A model generated the notes under the pieces. The model saw only the letters and a program-made list of their open reading frames with translations. It had not been told where the DNA came from and searched no databases. A program made the translations under genes and the position numbers. Positions 45,943 to 54,269 of a DNA stretch of 64,000 bases are shown here, one piece after another (within the stretch, counting starts at the first letter, position 1; every line of letters begins with the position of its first letter). Source of the DNA: Helicobacter pametensis ATCC 51478 (GTDB lineage: Bacteria; Campylobacterota; Campylobacteria; Campylobacterales; Helicobacteraceae); contig NZ_KI912401.1 of NCBI RefSeq assembly GCF_000518225.1, positions 187,313-251,312 on the forward strand, written 5' to 3'.

Positions 45943-46155
45943 ATGAATGTAAAAGATTCCAATGGAAATCCCCTCAATGCTGGAGACAGCGTTCAAATCA
46001 TCAAAGATCTTAAAGTCAAGGGCTCTTCTCTAAATCTCAAAAGAGGAACGATTGTCAAAAACATTCGCTTGACCTCCAAAGAAGATGAGATCGAGGGAAA
46101 AGTAGATAAAAATGGAGTCATTGTCCTTAAAACTTGCTTTTTGAAAAAAGTATAA
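45943..46155 (+). CDS. PhnA/YjdM-type small SH3-like protein
   Basis: 70 residues matching the C-terminal domain of YjdM/Phn[32 protein letters not shown] and [19 protein letters not shown]. The N-terminal zinc ribbon of longer family members is absent, as in many small homologues. No enzymatic activity is established for this domain, despite the old name. GGAGCAA precedes the ATG by 5 nt. Confidence 0.85.
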   Translation: MNVKDSNGNPLNAGDSVQIIKDLKVKGSSLNLKRGTIVKNIRLTSKEDEIEGKVDKNGVIVLKTCFLKKV

Positions 46156-46191
46156 AACTTTCACAAAAGCTAACTATCCCAATATTTCAAG

Positions 46192-46854
46192 ATGAAAACT
46201 AGAGCAGAGATTATCGTTGTTGGATATCAATCCTATGAGTTTGCTCAGAGTTTGATTGTCGGAGAGATCGAGTTTTTGGAGTATAGATTGGATCTATCTC
46301 TTTTTGATGCTCTGATTTTCACATCCAAAAATGCGCTCAGATCGTTGGTCTGGAATGCCAATAAATATGAAGAGATGCAAAGCTGGCAGGAGATTCCAAG
46401 TTTTGTGATAGGAGAGGGAAGTGCGCAAGCTGTGAGAGATTTTGGGGGGATTGTATGTTATGTCTCCAAAAAATCTCATGGTGCATCTTTTGCTAGAGAG
46501 ATCATTCCCTTGCTTGATCAAAAAAAAGTACTCTATCTAAGAGCTTGGAATATCGTGTCTCATTTGGATTTGATTTTGCAACAAGCTGGGATAAATCTTG
46601 TCAGTCAAATCACCTACAAAAGTAAATGTAAAACCCACTTGGTTTGTCAAGCTCCCAAAAAGGACAGTGTGCTGCTTTTTACATCTCCTAGTGCATATCG
46701 ATATTTCAAAGAGTCCTTTGGATGGGATGAAAGCTATCTTGCAGTCGCACTTGGAAAAACGACTTATGCAAGCTTTGAGGATCAAATCCAACGCCTTCTT
46801 TCACCCTTTCAAGACATTAAACGAAGTATTGAATTTTTGAGAAAATCAATCTAG
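46192..46854 (+). CDS. hemD: Uroporphyrinogen-III synthase
   Basis: 220 residues, weakly conserved as is usual for HemD. The recognisable points are DALIFTSKNALRSL (about residue 37-50), FVIGEGSAQAVRDFG, LYLRA, LLFTSPSAYRYF and VALGKTTYASF. It closes and inverts ring D of hydroxymethylbilane for haem. It starts 36 nt after the PhnA-type gene. There is no obvious other haem gene beside it. Confidence 0.85.
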   Translation: MKTRAEIIVVGYQSYEFAQSLIVGEIEFLEYRLDLSLFDALIFTSKNALRSLVWNANKYEEMQSWQEIPSFVIGEGSAQAVRDFGGIVCYVSKKSHGASFAREIIPLLDQKKVLYLRAWNIVSHLDLILQQAGINLVSQITYKSKCKTHLVCQAPKKDSVLLFTSPSAYRYFKESFGWDESYLAVALGKTTYASFEDQIQRLLSPFQDIKRSIEFLRKSI

Positions 46855-46949
46855 AACAAATCAAACCCCCCATTATTTCATAGTAAAATGCTAGCAACAA
46901 TGCATGTCATCAGGGTGTGTGTTTGTATTTTTTAAAAAAGGATAGATGT

Positions 46950-47792
46950 ATGAAGAAGTTCGTTATAAGTTCAATTGTAGCTGGTTTGCTTTGTGCGACG
47001 ATGGCAAATGCTGAGGTTTATGCAACTGTTGATGGACAAAAAGTGACAGATAAGGATATGGAGTTTTTCAAGCAAGTGATTCCTGGATTTGATTTTGACA
47101 AACTCTCCAAGCAAGACAAAGAAGCCGCGATCAATCAATTGATCGAAAGAAAACTAGCCCTGTTGGCTGCCAAAAAAGACAAAATCGATAATAGCAAGGA
47201 GTATAAAGAGGCTCTAGCAATGATCCGAAACAATTTGGCAATTGATTTGTGGGTCAAAAAGCAACAACAAAAATATGCATCAGAAGTAACAATCGGAAAA
47301 GATGATGCAAAGAAATTCTATGATGCCAACAAAAATCTTTTTATCGAGCAACAAGCTCAGGCGAGAATGATCGTTGTCAAAACAGAAAAAGAAGCAAAAG
47401 ACATCATCAATGATCTCAGAAAGAAAAAGGGAGAGGCACTTTTGAAAGCCTTTATCGAAACTGCCAATAAAAAGTCAATCGATCCTGGCGTGCAAAAAAG
47501 TCAAAATGGAGGAGATCTAGGAACTGTGAATAGAAATCAAATGCTTCCTCAATTTACAGAAGCTGTATTTAGCCTTAAGCCTGGAAGCATCACAACTGAG
47601 CCAATCCAAACAGAGGCTGGATATCATATCATTTATCTCCAAGACAAAACAGAGGCTAAAACTGTGAGCTTTGATCAAGCCAAAAACATCATCGAGAGCA
47701 ATCTTAAGAATCAAAAAATTAGTGAAAAACTCCAAGAACAAATGGCAAAGATGAGAGAAAAAGCAAAAATCAAAATTGAGCCAATCAAATAA
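46950..47792 (+). CDS. Periplasmic peptidyl-prolyl isomerase / chaperone, PEB4/HP0175-like
   Basis: 280 residues. A signal peptide (MKKFVISSIVAGLLCATMANAE) leads to an N-terminal SurA-like chaperone half and a parvulin domain (about 135-235: ARMIVVKTEKEAKDII, GGDLGTVNRNQMLPQFTEAVF, YHIIYLQDK). It helps fold outer-membrane proteins and adhesins. I chose ATG 46950 with AAGGAT 6 nt upstream; an earlier frame start is inside non-coding sequence. It precedes fba and efp, the HP0175-HP0177 order. Confidence 0.92.
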   Translation: MKKFVISSIVAGLLCATMANAEVYATVDGQKVTDKDMEFFKQVIPGFDFDKLSKQDKEAAINQLIERKLALLAAKKDKIDNSKEYKEALAMIRNNLAIDLWVKKQQQKYASEVTIGKDDAKKFYDANKNLFIEQQAQARMIVVKTEKEAKDIINDLRKKKGEALLKAFIETANKKSIDPGVQKSQNGGDLGTVNRNQMLPQFTEAVFSLKPGSITTEPIQTEAGYHIIYLQDKTEAKTVSFDQAKNIIESNLKNQKISEKLQEQMAKMREKAKIKIEPIK

Positions 47793-47812
47793 TCAAGCCA
47801 AGGGGATCTTGA

Positions 47813-48736
47813 ATGCTAGTTTCTGGAAATGAAATCTTAAGCAAGGCCAATCAAGAGGGGTATGGGGTAGGGGCTTTTAATTTTGTCAATTTTGAGATGC
47901 TTAAAAGTATTTTTGAAACTGCTCACGAAGTGTCTTCACCATTGATTATCCAAGCGAGTGAGGGGGCGATCAAATACATGGGTCTTGAAAGCGTTGTGGG
48001 GATGGTGCGTATATTTGCCTCACAATATCCTCACATCCCTGTAGCATTACACCTTGATCATGGGACAAGTTTTGAGAGTTGCAAACGCGCTATCGAGGCA
48101 GGATTTACCTCAGTTATGATTGATGCTTCACATCATTGCTTTGATGAAAATCTAGCGATGAGCAAGCAAGTTGTCAAATACGCTCATTCTTTTGGAGTGA
48201 GTGTGGAAGCTGAGCTAGGCAGACTTCAGGGGATCGAAGACAATATTTCTGTGGATGAGAAAGATGCGACTCTTGTCAATCCTCAGGAGGCTGAAATTTT
48301 TGTCCGAGAGACTCAGGTGGATTTCTTGGCTCCAGCGATTGGGACAAGTCATGGGGCTTTTAAATTCAAAGGTGAACCAAAGCTTGATTTTGAGCGTCTT
48401 CAAGAAGTGAAGCGTTTGACAAATATTCCTCTTGTTTTGCATGGAGCAAGTGCGATTCCTCAAAATGTAGCTCAGAGCTTTTTGGAAAGTGGAGGAGATT
48501 TGAAAGGAAGCAAAGGTGTGCCTTTTGAGTTTTTGCAAGAGGCAATTAGAGGGGGGATCAATAAAATCAATACAGACACGGATTTGCGCATTGCTTTTAT
48601 TGCTGAAGTGAGAAAAGTGGCAAATGCCAACAACAGTGAATTTGACTTGCGCAAATTTTTCACTCCGGCAATGGATGCTGTCAAAGCTGTGATCAAGGAG
48701 CGTATGCAGCTTCTTGGAAGTGCAAATAAAATTTAA
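47813..48736 (+). CDS. fba: Class II fructose-bisphosphate aldolase
   Basis: 307 residues. Zinc-dependent aldol cleavage of fructose-1,6-bisphosphate, mainly used for gluconeogenesis in Helicobacter. HLDHGTSFESCKRAIEAGF and DASHHCFDENL hold zinc and catalytic residues; APAIGTSHG and LHGASAIP bind substrate. It starts 20 nt after the peb4-like gene and 9 nt before efp. Confidence 0.96.
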   Translation: MLVSGNEILSKANQEGYGVGAFNFVNFEMLKSIFETAHEVSSPLIIQASEGAIKYMGLESVVGMVRIFASQYPHIPVALHLDHGTSFESCKRAIEAGFTSVMIDASHHCFDENLAMSKQVVKYAHSFGVSVEAELGRLQGIEDNISVDEKDATLVNPQEAEIFVRETQVDFLAPAIGTSHGAFKFKGEPKLDFERLQEVKRLTNIPLVLHGASAIPQNVAQSFLESGGDLKGSKGVPFEFLQEAIRGGINKINTDTDLRIAFIAEVRKVANANNSEFDLRKFFTPAMDAVKAVIKERMQLLGSANKI

Positions 48737-48745
48737 GGAAAATAT

Positions 48746-49309
48746 ATGGCAATAGGAATGAGTGAACTCAAAAAGGGCTTAAAAATCGAGATTGATGGGA
48801 TTCCATACAGAATCACAGAATATCAACATGTCAAACCTGGAAAAGGTGCAGCTTTTGTAAGAGCGAAAATCAAATCTTTCTTGGATGGCAAAGTGATTGA
48901 GAAGACTTTTCATGCGGGAGATAAGTGCGAAGAGCCAAACTTGCAAGAAAAAAGTATGCAGTTTCTCTATCATGATGGAGAAAATTTTCAGTTCATGGAT
49001 ACTGATACCTATGAGCAAATCGCCCTTACTGAAGATCAAGTCGGTGATGTAGAAAAATGGATGATCGATGGAATGACTGTGCAGATCCTCTTCCATAATG
49101 ACAAAGCAATCTCTGTGGATGTTCCTCAGGTTGTCGAACTCAAGATTATCGAAACTGCTCCCAATTTCAAGGGAGATACTTCAAGTGGAGGCAAGAAACC
49201 AGCCACTTTGGAGAGTGGAGCTGTCGTACAGATCCCATTTCATGTCTTAGAAGGCGAGGTTATCCGCGTCAATACAGAAACTGGTGAGTATGTCGAAAAA
49301 GTCAAATAA
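48746..49309 (+). CDS. efp: Translation elongation factor P
   Basis: 187 residues with three domains. It rescues ribosomes stalled at polyproline stretches. Domain I carries [18 protein letters not shown], whose tip lysine (KPGKG) is the site of beta-lysylation in other bacteria. Domain III ends with [15 protein letters not shown], the normal EF-P end. Confidence 0.97.
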   Translation: MAIGMSELKKGLKIEIDGIPYRITEYQHVKPGKGAAFVRAKIKSFLDGKVIEKTFHAGDKCEEPNLQEKSMQFLYHDGENFQFMDTDTYEQIALTEDQVGDVEKWMIDGMTVQILFHNDKAISVDVPQVVELKIIETAPNFKGDTSSGGKKPATLESGAVVQIPFHVLEGEVIRVNTETGEYVEKVK

Positions 49310-49341
49310 AAAATAAAGTATTTAATAAAAGAGGATCAAAT

Positions 49342-49896
49342 ATGTCAAGAGCTTTGCTTCCTGTCGCTCAAGGTTTTGAAGAAATCGAACTAGTCACTCT
49401 TGCTGATGTTTTAAGGCGAGCCAAAATAGAGGTTGTACTAGCCTCTTTGACTTCTTCTCTTGAAGTGAGTGGGGCTCATGGCATTGTGCTGAAGGCTGAT
49501 TGCACTTTGGAAGATATCGATACCTTGGAATATAGAGCTATCGCACTCCATGGAGGGATGGATGGGGTGCGCAATATGCTAAACACTCCTTTGCTTCTAG
49601 AGCTAGTCAAAGACTTTTTGGCAAATGCTAAATTCATCGGTGCAATTTGCGCAGCTCCACTTGTGCTAGATAAACTTGGCTTACTCAATCAAGATTTTTG
49701 TTGCTATCCTGGCTGTGAAAATATGATGAAAAACACCCAAAATAAGCGCCTTGATTTGCCTTTTAAAACCTCAGGAAATATCATCACAGGCACAGGTCCT
49801 GCATTTGCGATGCCTTTTGCTATCGAGATTGTAAGAAATCTTATGGGTGAAGATATCGCGAGCAAACTTAAAAAAGAGCTTCTTTTGAGCAAATAA
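49342..49896 (+). CDS. DJ-1/PfpI family protein (YajL-like)
   Basis: 184 residues. AQGFEEIELVTLADVLRRA at the start and GAICAAPLVLDKLGLL with the nucleophilic Cys in the elbow define the DJ-1 superfamily; TGTGPAFAMPFAIEIV resembles YajL/ThiJ. Such proteins act as redox-protective factors or glyoxalases; the exact activity is disputed. It ends 1 nt from the end of convergent folE with no space for a terminator. Confidence 0.9.
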   Translation: MSRALLPVAQGFEEIELVTLADVLRRAKIEVVLASLTSSLEVSGAHGIVLKADCTLEDIDTLEYRAIALHGGMDGVRNMLNTPLLLELVKDFLANAKFIGAICAAPLVLDKLGLLNQDFCCYPGCENMMKNTQNKRLDLPFKTSGNIITGTGPAFAMPFAIEIVRNLMGEDIASKLKKELLLSK

Positions 49897-49897
49897 T

Positions 49898-50446
49898 CTA
49901 CTTTTTAATATGCTCCAAAAATTCGCTTCGAGTTTTTGAGCTTTCTTTGAAGATTCCTCGCACTGCGCTTGTAAGGAGGCTAGAAGATTTTTTCTCTACT
50001 CCCCTCATTGCCATACATAGATGAGTTGCCTCACATACAAGCATTGCTCCCTTGGGATTGAGTTCTTCCATCAAAGATTCGATGATTTGATAGGTTAGAT
50101 TTTCTTGTGTTTGCATGCGTCGTGCAAAAATCTCTACCAATTTAGCAAAATCTCCAATACCTGCGATTCTCTCCCTAGGAATGTAGCCGATGCTAATGTG
50201 TCCAAAAAATGGCAAAAGATGATGCTCACACATCGAATAAAAATCAATATGTTTGACGACAATCATTTCATCATATGGAATATCACAAAAGGTTGAAAGA
50301 AAGACATCTTTTGGAGTTTTTTGATAACCACTTAGAAGCTCAAAATAAGAGCTTTCAAGACGCTTGGGAGTGTTTTGAAGTCCTTCTCGCTGTGGATTTT
50401 CACCTATGATCTGGCAAAGATTCTCAAAAAAATCTTCAAACATCAT
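49898..50446 (-). CDS. folE: GTP cyclohydrolase I
   Basis: 182 residues. Converts GTP to dihydroneopterin triphosphate, the first folate step. FYSMCEHHLLPFFGHISIGYIP and CEATHLCMAMRGVEKKSS hold the zinc-binding Cys and His residues. Two adjacent ATGs (50446, 50443) follow AAAGGAGG. It overlaps truD by 11 nt. Confidence 0.96.
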   Translation of the reverse strand: MMFEDFFENLCQIIGENPQREGLQNTPKRLESSYFELLSGYQKTPKDVFLSTFCDIPYDEMIVVKHIDFYSMCEHHLLPFFGHISIGYIPRERIAGIGDFAKLVEIFARRMQTQENLTYQIIESLMEELNPKGAMLVCEATHLCMAMRGVEKKSSSLLTSAVRGIFKESSKTRSEFLEHIKK

Positions 50447-51557
50447 CTCCTCCTTTTATCTCGTGATTACATAGTGCTTCAAGTAAAATCGTGGCATAAG
50501 AGCCCTTAGGCAACTCAAAGGAAAGTTCAAGATGTGCTTTTTGAGGGATATAGTGATATTTGAGTTTTTGTGGAAAAACCCATGCGAAGCGATAACTACC
50601 TATTGCTCCAATTTTTGGATCGATAAAAGGCATCTGCAAATGCAAAGCAAGATCTGTGGGAAGTGTTGTCTTTTTGCCATACAAAAGACCACATGGTGAG
50701 ATATCTTTCTGTATGAAACGCTGAGCATCTTGCATATTTGCATCTTGAGCAAAAAATAGTTTTCCATAAGGATAATGGTGTAATGCATCACCTTGAAAGA
50801 TTTTAAAAAAATGAGGTTGCTGTGCAAGAAGCTTGATTTCTTGCGCACTTATAGTGAGATGAAATTGATCACCAAGAGCCATATGAGCATCTTTGGGAGA
50901 AAATGCCTGAAGGATTTTGCATAGCTTGATGCGATGAGCTAGCCATTGATTGAAGAGGTGGCTTTGATAGCTTGAGATCAGAAATTCTGAGAGTTGTCTA
51001 TCTCTGATCTTTTTTGATCCATCGATGATTTGTTTTCCTTCAAGAAAGTTATCACCAAATTTTCCAAAGCGCTGAAATCCAAAATAATTAGGAATCCCCT
51101 CTATAGATATTTTTTGCATAATACTTTCAAGTTTGCAAAGATCATGGGGCATAACTTTTTTTAATCGGATAAAAAACGCATTGCCTTTGAGATGACCGAT
51201 CCTAATCTTGTTGTGATGTCGCGCAAAAGAGAGGATTTTGATATTTTTAGATGCGAGAGTGTCTTGAGAGGCTATGACTTTGGCATAGAGCGAGTAGGGT
51301 AGAGAGATGTATTGCGTTGTCAAGGCATTTTTATCCTTGAGACCAGCATATCCCACTTCTTTGGTTTTGCATCCAATCACTTGGCAAAGAATCTTGATCA
51401 TCTCTTGTGTGCTAAGCCCCTTTTTTCTGATTTGCAAGATCAGATGTTCGCCTTGATCACTCCATTCATAAAGTGGAATTTCTTGGACAATAAAATCTCT
51501 TGGAGATTGAGCGAAATGAAATGAAATAGGCGAAAAAGAATGAGGATAAAGTCGCAT
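50436..51557 (-). CDS. truD: tRNA pseudouridine(13) synthase
   Basis: 373 residues. TruD makes pseudouridine 13 in tRNA(Glu). GYAGLKDKNALTTQYISLPYS contains the catalytic Asp (GLKDK.A.T), and PNYFGFQRFGKFGDN and the C-terminal GSYATILLEAL are family motifs. H. pylori HP0926 is comparable. It is divergent from sodB across 98 nt. Confidence 0.94.
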   Translation of the reverse strand: MRLYPHSFSPISFHFAQSPRDFIVQEIPLYEWSDQGEHLILQIRKKGLSTQEMIKILCQVIGCKTKEVGYAGLKDKNALTTQYISLPYSLYAKVIASQDTLASKNIKILSFARHHNKIRIGHLKGNAFFIRLKKVMPHDLCKLESIMQKISIEGIPNYFGFQRFGKFGDNFLEGKQIIDGSKKIRDRQLSEFLISSYQSHLFNQWLAHRIKLCKILQAFSPKDAHMALGDQFHLTISAQEIKLLAQQPHFFKIFQGDALHHYPYGKLFFAQDANMQDAQRFIQKDISPCGLLYGKKTTLPTDLALHLQMPFIDPKIGAIGSYRFAWVFPQKLKYHYIPQKAHLELSFELPKGSYATILLEALCNHEIKGGDDV

Positions 51558-51611
51558 AAAGAAACCTTGAAAACATTTGGGAAATTATAACAAAAAGCAG
51601 TTTTTGTCATT

Positions 51612-51617
51612 TATAAT
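51612..51617 (+). promoter_or_regulatory. -10 box (TATAAT) of sodB
   Basis: A perfect TATAAT lies 38 nt before the sodB ATG in the 98-nt divergent region shared with truD. A -35 box is not clear. The AT-rich CAATTATTAAG downstream could bind Fur, which controls sodB in H. pylori, but I cannot confirm it. Confidence 0.5.
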
Positions 51618-51655
51618 ACGCCCGCTGTAGGCAATTATTAAGAAAAGGAGAATGA

Positions 51656-52282
51656 ATGTTTCAGTTAAGAAAACTACCATTTGGACAAGAGGAAATCGCT
51701 GATTTTTTGAGTGCAAAGACATTTGAATATCACTATGGGAAGCATCACCAAACCTATATCAATAATCTCAATAATCTTCTTCCCTCAAGTGATTTTCAAA
51801 ATACTGATTTGCTAGAAATTATTTTGAAATCCAATGGAGGGATTTTCAATAATGCAGCTCAAGTCTTCAATCATGACTTTTTCTGGGATTGTATCTCTCC
51901 AAACGGAGGCGAGTTGAGTGCAGAACTAAAAGTTGCAATTGAGCAAGCTTTTGGCAGCGTGGAGAAATTCAAAGAAGAGTTTGTTGCCAAAGCAACGACT
52001 TTGTTTGGTTCTGGTTGGTGCTGGCTTGTGCTCAATGAGGATAAGCTTGAAATCATCCAAACTAGTAATGCGCAAGTGCCGATGACTGAGGGTAAGATCC
52101 CATTACTAGTTGTGGATGTTTGGGAGCATGCGTATTATATTGATTACAAAAATGCTAGACCAAACTATCTCAATCAATTTTTGAATTTTGCTAATTGGGA
52201 TTTCGCATCCAAAATGTTTGCCAATGCCAAGAGCAAAGGAATGGAATCTATTAGAGATTATATTTCTTCTCTTTATTCCTAA
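51656..52282 (+). CDS. sodB: Superoxide dismutase (Fe)
   Basis: 208 residues. HYGKHHQTYINNL, FNHDFFWDCI, GSGWCWLV and DVWEHAYYIDYKN give the metal ligands (two His, Asp, His) and the Fe/Mn SOD fold. Epsilonproteobacterial enzymes use iron. AAGGAG lies 5 nt before the ATG. A long G14 run lies 31 nt beyond its stop, within its likely 3' untranslated region. Confidence 0.96.
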   Translation: MFQLRKLPFGQEEIADFLSAKTFEYHYGKHHQTYINNLNNLLPSSDFQNTDLLEIILKSNGGIFNNAAQVFNHDFFWDCISPNGGELSAELKVAIEQAFGSVEKFKEEFVAKATTLFGSGWCWLVLNEDKLEIIQTSNAQVPMTEGKIPLLVVDVWEHAYYIDYKNARPNYLNQFLNFANWDFASKMFANAKSKGMESIRDYISSLYS

Positions 52283-52312
52283 AATATTCAACATCAAGGG
52301 GGAGAAAAAAAA

Positions 52313-52326
52313 GGGGGGGGGGGGGG
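52313..52326 (+). repeat. Homopolymeric G14 tract between sodB and csd6
   Basis: Fourteen G preceded by eight A and, further upstream, another five-G run. It lies after the stop codons of both convergent genes (31 nt from sodB, 6 nt from csd6 on the other strand), so it changes no protein. It could affect transcription ends or RNA structure. Confidence 0.9.
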
Positions 52327-52331
52327 TGAGA

Positions 52332-53345
52332 TCACTCTTCCAAAAGGATGGACATACTCCCATCTTCCAAAAGATTGACATAGAGCTCTTTTCGTCCATT
52401 GGAGCGATAAGAGGGTTTGTTTTTCTTATCAAATGCCGTATATTCTTGGTTGAATGTAATCCTAAAAAGTTTCTTGCCCTCTTCATTGGGATATGGGACA
52501 ATATCAATTTGTGAAAACTTGATCTTTTTCTTTTCATTTTTGTCAAAAATACGCTGTTTGTAGCGCTTATACTGCTTGTAATTAGTCTTATTGGGCTTCT
52601 TGAAATCTGGACTATAGAAAGCGATATAGTTGTCAAAATCTCCTTTCTCCCAAGTATCTTTCCACAGATAAAGCTGAGCCAAGAGATTAGCGATATCATC
52701 CTTGGTAGGTTGGATGTAGTTATCTTCATAAGTGATCAAAATCGTATTGTCAAAGCGTATTCTTTTGTCATATTGTGTGATGATCTCATTTTCGATTGCG
52801 ATGCATCCTTTGGTATTTTTCTCATCTCGATTTCCATTGAGAGGCATACCATGGATCCAGATCCCATATCCTGTTTTTTGGAGTGATTTGTCATAAGCAT
52901 TTGGATAAGAAGTCACAAATGCCATAGCGCCGTAGTATTGATCTAGTTTGGTAAGCTTATTTTTCAAATCATACACACCAATAGGCGTTGTGAGATCTCC
53001 ACTGACTTTTTTGTTGCCCTTACCAGAGCCTACGAGTGCATTGCTTGAGCCAATTTGAGACACTACACCATCATTGAACTGATACAAAGAGAGATCAGGG
53101 ATACTTTTGTTGGAGACGAAGATAAACTCCATATTTTCATAATAACCATATTGCACATCTTGATCTCTTAAAACACTAAGCCAATAATCCTTATTGACAA
53201 GGAGAGTCTGGATCTTGCTCTCTACTTCTTTGAGCTCTGTTTTGCGATAGCTATCAATGATGTCAATAAGGGCTTGATGGGAGATATCTTGAGCTTGAAG
53301 ACCAAGAAAGGCGATAGATGATGTGATAAAGGCTAGCTTCTTCAA
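52332..53345 (-). CDS. csd6: Peptidoglycan L,D-carboxypeptidase / L,D-transpeptidase-fold protein (Csd6)
   Basis: 337 residues with a signal peptide (LAFITSSIAFLGLQAQ). The YkuD domain (about 70-225) has YGIWIHGMP with the His and NTKGCIAIENE with the catalytic Cys, spaced as in the family. A C-terminal NTF2-like region follows (DFDNYIAFYSPDF onward). In H. pylori, Csd6 (HP0518) trims tetrapeptide stems and is needed for helical shape. The order csd6-era-hslU-hslV-rplI is as in H. pylori HP0518-HP0514. Confidence 0.93.
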   Translation of the reverse strand: MKKLAFITSSIAFLGLQAQDISHQALIDIIDSYRKTELKEVESKIQTLLVNKDYWLSVLRDQDVQYGYYENMEFIFVSNKSIPDLSLYQFNDGVVSQIGSSNALVGSGKGNKKVSGDLTTPIGVYDLKNKLTKLDQYYGAMAFVTSYPNAYDKSLQKTGYGIWIHGMPLNGNRDEKNTKGCIAIENEIITQYDKRIRFDNTILITYEDNYIQPTKDDIANLLAQLYLWKDTWEKGDFDNYIAFYSPDFKKPNKTNYKQYKRYKQRIFDKNEKKKIKFSQIDIVPYPNEEGKKLFRITFNQEYTAFDKKNKPSYRSNGRKELYVNLLEDGSMSILLEE

Positions 53346-53369
53346 TGTATGGCTCCGTTTATGTATGGA

Positions 53370-54269
53370 TTAAAAGTCAAAATCGTATCCTATTTTTTTA
53401 AGTCCATCTTTGGTTTTGCTCCAATTTTTTTGTGTCACAACATTGAGCTGTAAAAAAATCTTTTTCCCCTCAAGAGCCTCTAGTTTTTCACGCGCGCTCC
53501 TACCGATCCTCTTGATGGTTGTGGCTTGTTTCCCGATAATGATGGCTTTTTGACTATCTTTTTCGACGATAATTCTTCCAAAAACTTTGTTAATCGTTGG
53601 TTTCTCAATGAATTTTTCAATCACCACATCACTCTCATAGGGAATCTCATCGCTTAGATTCTCAAACAAACTCTCTCTGATGATTTCTTTGTAGATTTCT
53701 CTCATATTGCTTGTTGTGAGGATCTCTTCATCATAAAGAAGAGGGGATTGGGGTAGGTGAGCAGAGATTGTCTCAAGCAATGGGGAAAAATCAAAAGAAT
53801 CTTTGCACTCTATTGGTATGAGTGCCAGAAATTTCTCTCTAAACTCATCATATTCGGCAATCTTTTGCAAAACCTCAGTCTTTGAAACTTTATCACATTG
53901 AGTCAGGAGCAAAAGATGGGGTCGATCTTCATTTAAGAGCAAAAACTCTTGATAATAGCTTGTCGGATCATATGCTGGTGCCAAAAAAAGATTGAGATCA
54001 CAATCCCCCATCGCCTTGATCGCTTCTTGAAGCATAAATTGATTGAGTAATTTCTCTTGCTTATGGATCCCTGGAGTATCTACAAAAATGATTTGCGTTC
54101 GCTCCATATTCTGACGCGTATGCATAATAATGAAGTTCATTCGCTTGCGCGTGGCATTGGCTTTGTGTGAGACTAGAGCTAGATTCTGACCACAGATAAA
54201 ATTGAGAAATGTCGATTTGCCTGCATTGGGCCTACCCAAAACAGAGACAAATCCAGCACGCGTGCTCAT
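53370..54269 (-). CDS. era: GTPase Era
   Basis: 299 residues. G1 GRPNAGKST, the G3 DTPGIH, G4 TQCDK and a C-terminal KH domain (FGRIIVEKDSQKAIIIGKQA) are in order. Era binds the 3' end of 16S rRNA and assists 30S maturation. It overlaps hslU by 4 nt (ATGA). Confidence 0.97.
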   Translation of the reverse strand: MSTRAGFVSVLGRPNAGKSTFLNFICGQNLALVSHKANATRKRMNFIIMHTRQNMERTQIIFVDTPGIHKQEKLLNQFMLQEAIKAMGDCDLNLFLAPAYDPTSYYQEFLLLNEDRPHLLLLTQCDKVSKTEVLQKIAEYDEFREKFLALIPIECKDSFDFSPLLETISAHLPQSPLLYDEEILTTSNMREIYKEIIRESLFENLSDEIPYESDVVIEKFIEKPTINKVFGRIIVEKDSQKAIIIGKQATTIKRIGRSAREKLEALEGKKIFLQLNVVTQKNWSKTKDGLKKIGYDFDF

